Shown here piece after piece: positions 8,535-17,802 of a stretch of DNA of 64,000 nucleotides (its first letter is position 1; each line of letters starts with the position of its first letter). Source of the stretch: Segatella copri (GTDB lineage: Bacteria; Bacteroidota; Bacteroidia; Bacteroidales; Bacteroidaceae); assembly GCF_019249655.2 (NCBI RefSeq), contig NZ_CP137557.1, positions 2,265,001-2,329,000 of the forward strand. The letters are read 5' to 3'. The notes below the pieces were generated by a model. It had not been told where the DNA came from. It saw only the letters and a list, made by a program, of their open reading frames with translations, and ran no database searches. The translations under genes and the position numbers were made by a program.

Positions 8535-10127
8535 TTATTTGATTTGAACAGATTCCTGTTTGTCCTGCTGATTGTCAACGCCTTTCTGGTAGTTCTGTGA
8601 CATCTGCTGAGATACGGTTGCAGCCTGTATGATAGAGGCAACACCTCTTCGCTTGTCTTCATCGCTCAGATTGGCATTGCCGAGCGTCTGCTGGAGCTTT
8701 GTCATTTCTGTCTGGGTCATTTCTCTTGTAAACTGGACGGTTCCGTTATTTACATGGAGATAAGGCTTGCCATCCTGAATGTTCACGGAGCAGGCTTTAT
8801 AAGAGGGAAGGAGCGAGGAGAGGTCGATGCTCTTGCTGACAACCGAGTCGGTCACAGTCTGCATTTTCTCTTCTTCGCTCTTGTTGTCTATCTGCAGGGC
8901 AAGTGCCATGAGAGAGGTGAACATGGTCATAGCCATCTCAATGACAGGGTCTTCGCCTGGCATTTTTACTCCGCTGTCCTCAGATGACAGAAGCTTCCTC
9001 ATCCAGGCTTCCGGACTTTGTGCCATATCTTGCACTTCGCCTTGCGAGGCAGGATTGCTAACCTTATACTGAGCGGTGATGTCCTTGCCGTTGTGGAGAG
9101 TCTGCAGCTGGATATTTCCCTTTTGAGAGATTTCAGCAAGATACGCAGCAGGGTCTATATCCCGTGCCTTGCCATCTGCAGAGATGCTTTTCACTCCAAA
9201 ATGCAGATGCTCACCAGTGGTTCTGGTTCCCGTATTGCCAGTCACGCCCAATCGCTGACCGGCATTGACGTTATCTCCAGCCTTGACGGCAATGCTACTC
9301 AGGTGCATGTAGGTACATTGATACTTGCTGCCGTCATTTCTGTTGTATTCTACAGTTACAGACAGTCCACCTGCAGTATTCGGATTGTTGTTGACCCGAG
9401 TGACCTTACCCTTATCTTCCGTAGCCAGTACATTGTCATGCCTGGCTTGAATGTCGATGCCCTTGTGCATTTGCGTATTGGCCGGATTGAGCGGATCTTT
9501 CCTCATTCCGAAGGGTGATGTGACGAGTATAAACTCGTTTCTCTTCAAGGGATAGGAATACTTTTCGCTCTCCGCAGGCTTTGAAACACTCGTTTTCTGG
9601 CTGCTTTGTTCTCCTTGCTGACGAGGATTGGTTTCGGTACCGAATGATTTTCCTTGCGCTTTCATCTCCTTCATGACCATCTGGTCATACTTCTGCAGGT
9701 TGTTCTTCTCGATGATGCTCTGAAGACTTGAAGCGTACTTCTTGTTGGAGGCATAGCCGGAGTTCTGCAGTCCGTTTGTCCATCCCTTGTAGTCATCAGG
9801 GGATAGCTTGAAGAGCGAGCTGTATCTCTTGTTTCCTTTCAGAAACTGAGAATGATGTTCGTATGAGTCGCCAACAGAAGCATATTGACAGAACTTCTCG
9901 TTGGGACGGTCATCGGTATATACGAGGTACTTGCCACCGTTCTGAACCCAACCGGAAGTAGCCTTGATGCCGAAATGATTGTTTCCCTTTCGGGATAACT
10001 CGCTCTGTCCGCTTGCACTCTCGCAGATGCCTTGTGCAAGGGTGACAGAAGCAGGTATGCCATATCGTCGCATCTGCTCCATGGCATACTCTGCATATTG
10101 TTCTACATATTCTTGATTCCTTGACAT
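8535..10127 (-). CDS. Peptidoglycan hydrolase: glucosaminidase plus M23 endopeptidase
   Basis: A 530-residue two-enzyme protein. Residues about 10-150 are a FlgJ-like glucosaminidase (GIPASVTLAQGICESASGQS, catalytic Glu in ICESA). Residues about 195-325 are an M23/LytM zinc endopeptidase with MHKGIDI and the HxH motif in GEHLHFGV. The remaining C-terminus is helical and Gln/Lys-rich. Together these would cut glycan and peptide bonds to open the wall for the transfer channel. No obvious signal peptide is seen, which is unusual for a wall enzyme and suggests export by the transfer machinery or an unrecognised route. It lies in the same operon as the SSB-like and ArdC genes. Confidence 0.8.
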   Translation of the reverse strand: MSRNQEYVEQYAEYAMEQMRRYGIPASVTLAQGICESASGQSELSRKGNNHFGIKATSGWVQNGGKYLVYTDDRPNEKFCQYASVGDSYEHHSQFLKGNKRYSSLFKLSPDDYKGWTNGLQNSGYASNKKYASSLQSIIEKNNLQKYDQMVMKEMKAQGKSFGTETNPRQQGEQSSQKTSVSKPAESEKYSYPLKRNEFILVTSPFGMRKDPLNPANTQMHKGIDIQARHDNVLATEDKGKVTRVNNNPNTAGGLSVTVEYNRNDGSKYQCTYMHLSSIAVKAGDNVNAGQRLGVTGNTGTRTTGEHLHFGVKSISADGKARDIDPAAYLAEISQKGNIQLQTLHNGKDITAQYKVSNPASQGEVQDMAQSPEAWMRKLLSSEDSGVKMPGEDPVIEMAMTMFTSLMALALQIDNKSEEEKMQTVTDSVVSKSIDLSSLLPSYKACSVNIQDGKPYLHVNNGTVQFTREMTQTEMTKLQQTLGNANLSDEDKRRGVASIIQAATVSQQMSQNYQKGVDNQQDKQESVQIK

Positions 10128-10139
10128 GATGATTACATA

Positions 10140-12587
10140 TTATCTGTGTATTCCTGAAGAATTGTTCTGTTCCTGCTGAGGACTCTCTACCTTGGAGGGA
10201 GAAATTTCCTCAGTGGCACGTTTGGGGGCTTCCAACTGGTCGCAGATGGCAACCCGTTCTCCTGCACGGATGAGTTTCGGCAGATAGGTGTCGAGAGCAT
10301 GATATGGGAAACCAGCCATGGCCAGAGGCTTGCCGTCAGCATCCTTGGTATGGGAACTCTTGGTGAGTGTGATGCCCAGGATTTTTGAAGCTTTCTCTGC
10401 ATCCTGGCTATAGGTCTCGTAGAAGTCACCACAACGGAAAAGTAACACAGCATCAGGATGTTTGCCTTTTAGCTCGTAGAATTGCTTTAACATCGGAGTC
10501 ATTGCTACAACGGCAGCCTTTGTCTCAGCCTTTGTCTTCTCTTCCTTTGCCTTTTCTTCCTTCTGCTTCTGCTCTTTCTTTTCTGGAGTTTCCTCTTTCT
10601 GTTCCTCCGTAGCCTTGTCTTCCTCTTGCTGAGCGGTGTTCTGCTTTACCTCATTGCTCTGGGCTTCCTGCTCCGATTTTTCAGTGCCTACAGCTACCGC
10701 ATCGGTCCGGTCTTTGCGCAATACATCGGCAAAAAGACTGGCAGCAAGGTGTTTTTTGTAATCCTGCATGTTCTCGGCGAGCCACATACGTTGCCACTGG
10801 GATGGTGAGATCTCACGAGGTTTGAGCTTTTCACCATTCACTGTAGGCATACAGAGGATGACACTCGGCTGATTGTCCGTCTCTTTGGTCTTGAAGATGT
10901 TGACACGTTGGATTTTGTCCACCTCTTCGGCAGGAACGTTGCTCTTGAAGAGGTCAACCTTCATTTCCGGCTTATTGGAAGCTTCCATGTAGTATTTCTG
11001 TGCCATGTCCTGACGCATAGTGTCTGAAAGCTCCTCGTCGCCTTGCTTTACTGTGGTGAAGAACAGGTTTACATCGGCCTTGTCTGGATATACGCTGAAA
11101 GCCTTTTCATTCTCAGGCTTCAGATAGAGAGCCCACTTGCCCTCATCGTCACGCAGCATCAGGATCTTGTCGAAGTCCACGGCTCCAGAGCGTTTCACAG
11201 CATCTGAAACATCGAGCAGGGTGATGGTCTCCAGACTCCAGTTGTTGAGTCTGGCTACAGAAACTGCCTTGCCGTCAAAGAAACTGTCGTCAGGACGGTA
11301 GCCCATGGAACCATCAACATTGTAGAAGGTGACAGTTTCATATCCTTCCTTCTGTAGGGCATGCTCGATACGTCCTTTCTTCATGCCAGGGATGTCGTTA
11401 TCCATACCTAAGGATGCACCTTCCGGAAGGACTACGTCAGCCATCTTACCCTCTGCGTCCTTTACGAGGACAAACTCCTTGGTGGACTTGTTGGGAAGGG
11501 TCTTGATCTCGTCAGCCACATAGTAGTGCTTTGGAAGGATGCTCTTGATGGCATCTGCCTGGTTTCTGGCAGTCTTGCTGTTCAATTCAACCTTTTCGCC
11601 ACGTTCTGCCTTGTGGAGCATATCCACGGCATTGTTGACATCCCTCTCCAGTATATCAATGAGACAAGGGTTCTCTTTCAGTTCTCTTGACCAATAATCG
11701 GTCATAGCCATGCTTTCCGGGGAGAGCTTGGCTGAGATCCCCAGTTCCTGGAGCTTTACGGCTGTGGCAACCTCTGTGACCAGATGCTCCTGCTTCATGG
11801 CATCCTCTGCAGAGACCTTTCCGTTCTTCGTTACCATACCTTCACGAGCCAGTCGCTGCCCATGCCCAGTGGCTGTAACAAGTAGCGATACTGCATCACG
11901 GGCATAATCCTCATAGTGTTCGTATGAAGATGCTTTGGGCAGGAAGACAATGTCTTTCTTGCTGTCGTAATGTGCCACACCTGTAGAGTCACCGCGGATT
12001 TCGACCATGTTCTCACGTACCTTCTCCAGAAGCTCTTCTACGCCTTTGCGAATGGCAGTGGAGGCAGACTCAATATCCTTTCGGTCGTTCAACCTGCCGT
12101 ATTTCTGGACAGTAGCTTCAAAGGCGGTCTTGTCAACCATGGGTAGGGTAGTCTGCTCGATATTGAACAAGGCTCTTACTTCACGGCTTCTGATGCCTTT
12201 GTAGTCAGCTTGCTTGTCTGAAGGGAGAGCCTGGTAGTCTGCACGGCTGATTTTGTCTTCAGGGTTGTGCTTGTTGACATACTCGTTCCAGTTGTACCAG
12301 AGGAATGGTACTCCTTTCTCTTTTGATTGAACAGACTCGCCACGTTTCTTCGCTTCCGAAAAAAGCGTATATTGGTTGGTCTTGTAGCCGTTTTGAGCGG
12401 CGTGCATTCCTAAGATGATGGCATTGAAGGCTGATACCTGCAAATGCTTCTGATAGAGTCCAGGAGCCTTGCGGCCGTTGTTGTCCAGCCAAATGCCATT
12501 ATCTTCCTTGGCTTTCCCGAACGCCTTGGTGAACAGTTCCACCTGACGTTCTGCAGCCATCTTTTCTTGCTGATTCTTTTCTGTCAT
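10140..12587 (-). CDS. ArdC-like N-domain fused to a MutS domain I
   Basis: An 815-residue fusion. The N-terminal 150 residues resemble the ArdC ssDNA-binding domain ([20 protein letters not shown], then [12 protein letters not shown]). A long helical middle follows, then a Glu/Lys/Gln-rich linker (about residues 640-690). The C-terminal 110 residues match the N-terminal mismatch-recognition domain of Mut[21 protein letters not shown], then [20 protein letters not shown] with the Phe-x-Glu mismatch-reading motif intact, then [19 protein letters not shown]. No MutS ATPase is present. It may read distorted or heteroduplex DNA during transfer; this is inference. The start is ATG 12587 (19 bp after the preceding gene) rather than the longer frame from 12632. 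Confidence 0.8.
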   Translation of the reverse strand: MTEKNQQEKMAAERQVELFTKAFGKAKEDNGIWLDNNGRKAPGLYQKHLQVSAFNAIILGMHAAQNGYKTNQYTLFSEAKKRGESVQSKEKGVPFLWYNWNEYVNKHNPEDKISRADYQALPSDKQADYKGIRSREVRALFNIEQTTLPMVDKTAFEATVQKYGRLNDRKDIESASTAIRKGVEELLEKVRENMVEIRGDSTGVAHYDSKKDIVFLPKASSYEHYEDYARDAVSLLVTATGHGQRLAREGMVTKNGKVSAEDAMKQEHLVTEVATAVKLQELGISAKLSPESMAMTDYWSRELKENPCLIDILERDVNNAVDMLHKAERGEKVELNSKTARNQADAIKSILPKHYYVADEIKTLPNKSTKEFVLVKDAEGKMADVVLPEGASLGMDNDIPGMKKGRIEHALQKEGYETVTFYNVDGSMGYRPDDSFFDGKAVSVARLNNWSLETITLLDVSDAVKRSGAVDFDKILMLRDDEGKWALYLKPENEKAFSVYPDKADVNLFFTTVKQGDEELSDTMRQDMAQKYYMEASNKPEMKVDLFKSNVPAEEVDKIQRVNIFKTKETDNQPSVILCMPTVNGEKLKPREISPSQWQRMWLAENMQDYKKHLAASLFADVLRKDRTDAVAVGTEKSEQEAQSNEVKQNTAQQEEDKATEEQKEETPEKKEQKQKEEKAKEEKTKAETKAAVVAMTPMLKQFYELKGKHPDAVLLFRCGDFYETYSQDAEKASKILGITLTKSSHTKDADGKPLAMAGFPYHALDTYLPKLIRAGERVAICDQLEAPKRATEEISPSKVESPQQEQNNSSGIHR

Positions 12588-12606
12588 GGATATGATGTTT
12601 TTGTGA

Positions 12607-13047
12607 TCATTGCTTATAGCCAAGAACACCAAGAACCTTGGTCTCGGCTATGGATTTGATTTCCCACTCTGTCACACTGCTGCTCATGTGCTGACGTAGC
12701 ATGTGGTCTGCTTCCTTTGTCGAAGGAGCATTGACGTAGATGGTCTGTGGTGAGAACTTCTTTACGCAAGTTTCTTCATCCTCAGTGACAAGGGAGACGA
12801 CGGTCTTGTACCAGTGGTTGCCTTCTTTCTCATCTTCTTTCAGAATCTCCGTGATAGGTTCACGTGAGATGGTTGTGATGTCGAAGTCTCTGGTTCCGAT
12901 AAGCTCAGTAGCAGCTTTGGTGGCACGTATCTCTGTCTCGGTGAAGCTTTCGGCATCTACCAGGTATTCTTCACTGACTTTTTTGTTCTTTCCGGTGTCA
13001 AGGGCTTTACCGTATTTGACACGGAATTTATACCAGTATCTTTTCAT
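12607..13047 (-). CDS. DUF4494 family protein
   Basis: A 146-residue protein that fits the DUF4494 family, known from Bacteroidota phages and mobile elements: the start [16 protein letters not shown], the conserved [14 protein letters not shown] and the mid-protein [14 protein letters not shown]. Two repeats of a W-Y-K strand pattern suggest a duplicated small beta-rich fold. No catalytic residues are evident and the function is unknown. It sits between the MutS-domain fusion and a membrane-associated protein gene, with 12 bp to the latter. Confidence 0.7.
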   Translation of the reverse strand: MKRYWYKFRVKYGKALDTGKNKKVSEEYLVDAESFTETEIRATKAATELIGTRDFDITTISREPITEILKEDEKEGNHWYKTVVSLVTEDEETCVKKFSPQTIYVNAPSTKEADHMLRQHMSSSVTEWEIKSIAETKVLGVLGYKQ

Positions 13048-13059
13048 CTTTGTTCTATG

Positions 13060-14451
13060 TTATCTTTGAGCAAGTGGTCTCTCGATGACTGTCTGTCGTT
13101 CGCCAGCCTCGTATTTCTCGGATGCTATCTGTCGCATCTGGTCGTTCTTGGCCAATACCGCATTGGCAAGGGTGTTGAGAGGCAGCGCTCCTTGACGGTA
13201 GGCATCCACAACTTTTTCTGGAAGGGCTATGGTGCAGGGCACTCTGTCAATGGTTGCAATTAGGCAGTTGGCTCTTATCTCAGGATTCTGGATGCGTGCA
13301 TTCAGAGGCTCTTCGGGATAGATACGATAGTTGACTCTGCCACCAGCTTGTTGCGGATGATCCTGTGCCTTGAAGTTGTCCAAGGCTTCATGTCCTGCCT
13401 TATTGAGAAGATTCATGCCTCCCATGCCAATGAGCACCATTTTGAGAATCAGGTTCTTGACAAACATACCTGCAACAATGCTTGCAATAGGCATCATGTT
13501 GTCCTTGATATTGATGGACTTGGTCTTACCGGTGAACATGCCGACGAGCATATCAGGAAGCATGCCCAATACATATCCAAGATTATGGCCTATGTCACTG
13601 ATACCGTTGAGGCCGAATGATGTGAGAAGCCCTTGCCAACCGTTCATGTTAGTCTGTTCGGGCTGTGTGTTGTTGGCTTCACCTTCAGATTGGTTCCCTT
13701 CTTCTGATGGTTCAGTCTGTCGTGCTCCTTCCTCAGATTGTGGCTTGTTCTGCGGTTTTTGCTCCGCTTGTTTCTTCTTTTCCTGCTGCGTTCGTCTGTA
13801 TTCATCCTCCTTTCCCGGTGCAATGATCATAGGAACATCGGAAGGGTCATTGAGTTTGTCACCAACATGAGTGACGAGCATGTCGCTTCCTATCCAGGTG
13901 GCGGCAGTCTTCAAACCACCTCCCAATCCTCCCATACAGGCAAGGTCGGTTACAGAGCCAAGGGCTATACCAGCATTCTTTTCCCAGAACGATGGCTTAT
14001 ACCGCTTCTCTACCTCCGAGTCTATCTTGTGCTCCAATGGCGATTTTGCGACTTCCTGCGGTAGGTAGAAGATGGTACTGGTGGCAGCCTTTCGCATGAT
14101 GTAGTCGATGGATGATTTCGGTATTTTGTCCTTTATCATCTTGTCGATCATCTTCTGTTCCATGGAGGCATTGACCGTGATATGCTGTCGCTTCAACTCT
14201 TTCTTGACCATCGCAATATAGTCTTCCGTGGTCTTGGATGTCCATTTGCCTGTGTATTTGAGGGTGTCATTTTGCGCCTGCATGGATGCCATACCACCGT
14301 CAGGTCCAGCTGCAGCTGCCATCAGGCCTGCAAACGAATTGGAGTTTGACCGCAACTCGTCTGCAAGCTTGTTCTGTAGGTCATTCCGAACTTTATTCAT
14401 AATCGGTATGACCTTAGTATTGAATATTTTATCCTGTTTTGACTCTACCAT
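13060..14451 (-). CDS. Membrane-associated transfer-region protein, unknown
   Basis: A 463-residue protein I do not recognise as a named family. The N-terminal 190 residues are charged and helical. Residues about 225-270 are a Gln/Glu/Pro-rich linker. Two or three hydrophobic stretches then follow (NLGYVLGMLPDMLVGMF and IASIVAGMFVKNLILKMVL), which look like membrane segments, and the C-terminal 100 residues are soluble. The position in the middle of the transfer operon suggests a structural or anchoring role in the transfer apparatus. It lies 12 bp after the next upstream small reading frame. Confidence 0.55.
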   Translation of the reverse strand: MVESKQDKIFNTKVIPIMNKVRNDLQNKLADELRSNSNSFAGLMAAAAGPDGGMASMQAQNDTLKYTGKWTSKTTEDYIAMVKKELKRQHITVNASMEQKMIDKMIKDKIPKSSIDYIMRKAATSTIFYLPQEVAKSPLEHKIDSEVEKRYKPSFWEKNAGIALGSVTDLACMGGLGGGLKTAATWIGSDMLVTHVGDKLNDPSDVPMIIAPGKEDEYRRTQQEKKKQAEQKPQNKPQSEEGARQTEPSEEGNQSEGEANNTQPEQTNMNGWQGLLTSFGLNGISDIGHNLGYVLGMLPDMLVGMFTGKTKSINIKDNMMPIASIVAGMFVKNLILKMVLIGMGGMNLLNKAGHEALDNFKAQDHPQQAGGRVNYRIYPEEPLNARIQNPEIRANCLIATIDRVPCTIALPEKVVDAYRQGALPLNTLANAVLAKNDQMRQIASEKYEAGERQTVIERPLAQR

Positions 14452-14461
14452 AGCTTTATGT

Positions 14462-14785
14462 TTACAAGTTTAATTGGTTGAGAATTTGCTCCCTGGTCTG
14501 TTCGATGGCGTTGTGATAGACTTCCATCTGTTTCGGGAAATATTCCTCCAGCCATTCGTCCTTCTCGATGTTGTCGTTGATGAACTTGATGGCCAGATTT
14601 CTTTCTATCTCAATGGCAGCTTCGCCTTTCTCGCTGTTGTTGAACCAAGCCTTAGTCCACCATCTGATTCCCGACTTGTCGGGATAGACGCTCACCAGGC
14701 GTGGAATGTCGAAGCTTTGAACATCTATGTCCAGTTCTGCCAGTGGGTCAACTATTCCGCTTGTCGCTATTGTCCGGTCTTGTGC
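14462..14785 (-). CDS. C-terminal extension reached by -1 frameshift from the upstream M23-like gene
   Basis: This frame is open for 107 codons from base 14785, immediately after a run of ten A on the - strand (14786-14795), to a stop at 14462. It would add 107 residues to the upstream 276-residue protein, giving 378. A separate gene starting at GTG 14695 (77 residues) is possible but would ignore the 30 clean codons before it. The sequence is charged and helical (WWTKAWFNNSEKGEAAIEIE) with no named domain. See the slippery-site entry for the mechanism. Confidence 0.55.
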   Translation of the reverse strand, partial: AQDRTIATSGIVDPLAELDIDVQSFDIPRLVSVYPDKSGIRWWTKAWFNNSEKGEAAIEIERNLAIKFINDNIEKDEWLEEYFPKQMEVYHNAIEQTREQILNQLNL

Positions 14786-15597
14786 TTTTTTTTTTCGATG
14801 GCGCTCATGCTTGACAGAAAGATCTGATGGCGCAAGGCGAGATAGTTGAGGAAATCTCCAATGAGGAGGTTCTGTACTCGCTCGGCTATTGGAATGCTTC
14901 TTGATCCCATTCCCAATGGATTCGCCATGGAAGGCAGGGTTTCATAGAAGTAATTCTTCATGGCCGACATGGTGAAGATGTTGCGAAGTGCAAGTTCTGT
15001 ATGCTCTGGTAGGGCATAGATGCCTTGGGTCATGTCGCTCATGTAGTCGGGGAAGAAGCGCATCATGAGATCTTCAATCTCCTTCTGGTCTTTGTCATAC
15101 ATTGTATGAACATCCATGTCAAGGGTAACGAACTGAGGTGCAGCGCCTGGCTTGCCGTTCTGTTCCATCACTTTCAGATTGCTATAGATCATGGTGAGGA
15201 ACTCCAGTGGATTGAGTTCTTCGCCCTTGTATTTGACTTCTACATGGAGGGAGTCGGCACTGACAGCGATGACTCGCCCTGCCTTTACCTCTTTGCCGTA
15301 GTTGGCAAACACGTTGCTCAGGTGGGCATAGGTCACTTCATAGTCACCATATCTGGTAATCTGGTAGATGCCGTGATTGGCATCGTTGCCCAGACCTGTC
15401 ACCTTGCCGGTAGCTACAGCAGACAGCAGGTAGTTTCTGACCTTGAAGTCAACTCCATGATGGAAAAATGACTCTCCTGTGTGCGGATGCTTCTGTTTGC
15501 CGTAGCCCAGGGACATGGTCACTTCTCCGTTTCTTTCCTCGAATGGCATGCAATAGCCACTGTCGGAATGCAGTATCATTTCTTGTGTATAGTGCAT
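14767..15597 (-). CDS. Degenerate M23-like transfer protein
   Basis: A 276-residue protein with an M23/LytM fold over the first 135 residues. The zinc-site motif HHGVDFK is present at about residues 45-51. The usual HxH is SLH at about residues 114-116 (DSLHVEVKYKG), so the first histidine, which acts in catalysis, is replaced by serine while the ligand histidine remains. It may bind peptidoglycan or another protein rather than cut. The C-terminal half is helical and not recognised. The zero-frame product ends just after a poly-A tract (SAIEKKKHKTGQ); a -1 shift there adds 107 residues. Confidence 0.65.
   Translation of the reverse strand: MHYTQEMILHSDSGYCMPFEERNGEVTMSLGYGKQKHPHTGESFFHHGVDFKVRNYLLSAVATGKVTGLGNDANHGIYQITRYGDYEVTYAHLSNVFANYGKEVKAGRVIAVSADSLHVEVKYKGEELNPLEFLTMIYSNLKVMEQNGKPGAAPQFVTLDMDVHTMYDKDQKEIEDLMMRFFPDYMSDMTQGIYALPEHTELALRNIFTMSAMKNYFYETLPSMANPLGMGSRSIPIAERVQNLLIGDFLNYLALRHQIFLSSMSAIEKKKHKTGQ
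14785..14795 (-). promoter_or_regulatory. Candidate -1 slippery site (A AAA AAG in an A10 tract)
   Basis: In the zero frame the codons at the end of the M23-like gene are GAA AAA AAA AAG, so the heptamer A AAA AAG is in the correct register for -1 slippage, as in E. coli dnaX. After slipping, the next codon is GCA at 14785, which opens the 107-codon extension. No strong stem-loop lies within 10 nt downstream and no upstream Shine-Dalgarno stimulator is clear, so transcriptional slippage, phase variation or a homopolymer error are also possible. Confidence 0.5.
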
Positions 15598-15623
15598 TGT
15601 ATAATACTTTGTTATAGTGTTTG

Positions 15624-16301
15624 TTATCTTCGTCTGCTTACAGTATTGGTTTGCTCTACTTCTTGTTGCTTTTCTTCTTCCTTGTGGTTGCTTGTCTTAT
15701 GGTCACTGTTGCCACCAAGTAGGCTGCTTAGATTGGCATTGTTGCCTATCATCATCATTCCGAGAACGGCTCCAGCTATCTTACCTAACCATCCGAAGCG
15801 ACCGAAGACGAGGAGGGCAGAGACTACAAGTCCTACGAGGCTGAGACCTGAAACGTTGCCTTTGCCTATGTTGCTGAAGAAGTTTCCGAACATGTCACCG
15901 CCATGACCAGAGAACATGGCTCTAAGGAAGCCTGACATACCGCTCCACTTGGAATCCACGCTGCTGATAGCCCCATTAACATTGTCAGAGAGTCCTGTAA
16001 CAGAGTCTTTCAGGTCTTTTACGCCATCGCCAATCCCTGATACAGTGTCGCCAATCTTCTTGGTGGTGTCTTCTCCTATGACGGCATCGCTGACTATGCC
16101 AACAACGCTTTTGTCCGTGGTGAGTTTCTCCCAACCAATGTAACCAAGACTTCCTCCGACTACTGCGCTTTTAGTGGCAGAACTTACGCCTTTCAAGGTC
16201 TGCTGAGGATGAAGCACAGCACTGCCCACTGTGTGTGCAGTTGCACTGGTCATCCTTCCTCCCAATCGGAGAGTTGCTTTCAAAAATGAACCCCAACCCA
16301 T
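15624..16301 (-). CDS. Small membrane protein of the transfer operon, unknown
   Basis: A 225-residue protein. The first 140 residues contain Gly/Ser/Thr/Asp-rich segments with repeated SVSGI/SVTGLSDNV-like patterns. Two hydrophobic stretches then follow at about residues 150-187 (LVGLVVSALLVFGRFG and IAGAVLGMMMIG), and the C-terminus is a charged Lys/Glu/His tail. Two membrane helices with a short cytoplasmic tail are likely. No family was recognised. It lies 63 bp after the preceding secreted-protein gene. Confidence 0.5.
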   Translation of the reverse strand: MGWGSFLKATLRLGGRMTSATAHTVGSAVLHPQQTLKGVSSATKSAVVGGSLGYIGWEKLTTDKSVVGIVSDAVIGEDTTKKIGDTVSGIGDGVKDLKDSVTGLSDNVNGAISSVDSKWSGMSGFLRAMFSGHGGDMFGNFFSNIGKGNVSGLSLVGLVVSALLVFGRFGWLGKIAGAVLGMMMIGNNANLSSLLGGNSDHKTSNHKEEEKQQEVEQTNTVSRRR

Positions 16302-16364
16302 AACGCTTTTTATTTTTAAATTATTGTACTATTATTTGTTATATGATTATATTGAACCTTTACT

Positions 16365-17078
16365 TCAAGGTCTTGCATTCCTTCGCCATCGTTCTTTACA
16401 TCGCTGTACAATGGTAGGTTTGTCCACTTCACTCCTGGCTCCATAGTCTATCTCTGCCCAAACGTCTGACAGTCTGGTGTACTTTACTGCCCGTATCAAC
16501 CGTTTGAGTTTCTGGTTCATCAGTTTGAGTTTCGGTCGTATGCCAAAGACTATTTCCAGTCGCTGCTTCTCTGTCATCTTGTTATTAGAGAGGCATACCT
16601 GCCTGACATCATTGACTATCTCGACACTGCTCATGACAAGTTCCCGATAGAGTTTGTTGCGATTGGAGGACAGAGCCACGGCAAGAGCATTGGTCGTCTG
16701 ATGGCTGAGCTGGTGGCTGTAGGTTCCAAGTTGTGCCACGAGACGGTCTATCTCGTGATAGAAACCATAGATCTGAGCTGCATAGCTGATGATGCTGTTG
16801 AAACGGTCAAGATAGTTATTGAACTCCTTCTGTAGGTTGGTTGTACCTTCCACCTCTTCCTTGATCCATATATGACCTGTAGATACAAGTTGCATCATCT
16901 GTTCCTGCTGCTTCAACTCTTTCTTGGCCTTGTCGGTATATTGGAATATCATACCTGCCAGGACAGGGTCATTGCCCTGTGCACGGAGAAAACTCCCATC
17001 CTCCCCATCAAAGGGAAGGATGAGAGAAAAGAGAAGTAATATGAGAGCATAGAGACGTTTCATAAATGTTATCCTCAA
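16365..17078 (-). CDS. Secreted helical transfer protein, paralogue of the next gene upstream
   Basis: A 237-residue protein with an N-terminal signal peptide (MKRLYALILLLFSLILP, start at 17078 or the second Met) and an otherwise all-helical body rich in Q, L and K. Its C-terminus (VKYTRLSDVWAEI...RCKERWRRNARP) aligns with that of the neighbouring gene (IRYYTMADVWNNV...ALGRWRRCARVV). Helical secreted proteins in this position resemble the minor pilus or adhesin component of type IV systems in overall layout, but no motif proves it. It lies 10 bp downstream of its paralogue. Confidence 0.55.
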   Translation of the reverse strand: MRITFMKRLYALILLLFSLILPFDGEDGSFLRAQGNDPVLAGMIFQYTDKAKKELKQQEQMMQLVSTGHIWIKEEVEGTTNLQKEFNNYLDRFNSIISYAAQIYGFYHEIDRLVAQLGTYSHQLSHQTTNALAVALSSNRNKLYRELVMSSVEIVNDVRQVCLSNNKMTEKQRLEIVFGIRPKLKLMNQKLKRLIRAVKYTRLSDVWAEIDYGARSEVDKPTIVQRCKERWRRNARP

Positions 17079-17088
17079 ATAATATTTC

Positions 17089-17802
17089 TTATGGTGTTAC
17101 AACTCTGGCACATCTGCGCCATCTGCCAAGGGCTTGACTGGCTATTTCGGCATTGCTCCGGTCGAGCATTCCTGCCGTGACATTGTTCCAGACATCGGCC
17201 ATGGTGTAGTATCTGATGCTGAGACATAGCCTTGACAGCTTCTTGTTGAACTGTGCCAGACGGTCGTTCAGTTCCCAGAGGGTTTTGCTTCGTTCTGCAC
17301 CAGTGAGCATATTCTCATTGCCACCTTTGGCTATGGCATCCTTTAAAGTGGTATATACCGTGACGAGCTTTGTGGCCGTCTCGATATAGAGATTGTTCAT
17401 GCTCGCTGTCGCCACAATGCCCTGTGGGTTGCTTGCTATGGCCTTCTTCAGATTGCACAAGTTGATGAAGATTCTCACACCGTCGTCATAGAGCGAGGTG
17501 CAGGCTTTCAACGTGGAAGCATAACCCGATGCCGTTTTCAGATAGCTGTTGTACTTCTTTTCCCATTTGTGAATCTGCGAGAACTCGGCTGCGATGGTGT
17601 TCTGCAGGAATGCTGTCTTCTGCTGGTCTTCTATCTGGCTTTTGATCTGACCGTTGATAAGCTCGTTTCCCTCAGCCAAGGCTACATACTCCAATGGATT
17701 GCTGGAGGCAACCTGAGCATAACCTATAGCTGGCAGTAGCATCAATGCCAAGGCAATGGCTGCAACAACCTTGCTTCTTCTTTTATCTGTTGGTAATTTC
17801 AT
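17089..17802 (-). CDS. Secreted helical transfer protein, paralogue of the next gene downstream
   Basis: A 237-residue protein, the same length as its neighbour, with a signal peptide (VVAAIALALMLLPAIGYAQ; cleavage likely after the Ala of GYA). The mature part is helical with two central cysteines (KACTSLYDDGVRIFINLCNL) and one near position 195. The shared C-terminal RYYTMADVW...GRWRRCAR pattern shows a tandem duplication followed by divergence. It probably acts in the periplasm in the transfer apparatus. Its first 20 bases overlap the end of the PH-domain gene. Confidence 0.55.
   Translation of the reverse strand: MKLPTDKRRSKVVAAIALALMLLPAIGYAQVASSNPLEYVALAEGNELINGQIKSQIEDQQKTAFLQNTIAAEFSQIHKWEKKYNSYLKTASGYASTLKACTSLYDDGVRIFINLCNLKKAIASNPQGIVATASMNNLYIETATKLVTVYTTLKDAIAKGGNENMLTGAERSKTLWELNDRLAQFNKKLSRLCLSIRYYTMADVWNNVTAGMLDRSNAEIASQALGRWRRCARVVTP

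Noticed and set aside
14671..14690. Strong small hairpin (tcccgac with gtcggga) as a frameshift stimulator
   Set aside because: It lies about 100 nt downstream of the A tract, too far to act as the usual stimulator of -1 frameshifting.
14462..14695. An independent 77-residue gene starting at GTG 14695
   Set aside because: Thirty further in-frame sense codons upstream reach the A10 tract at the end of the M23-like gene, which is better explained by a -1 frameshift extension.
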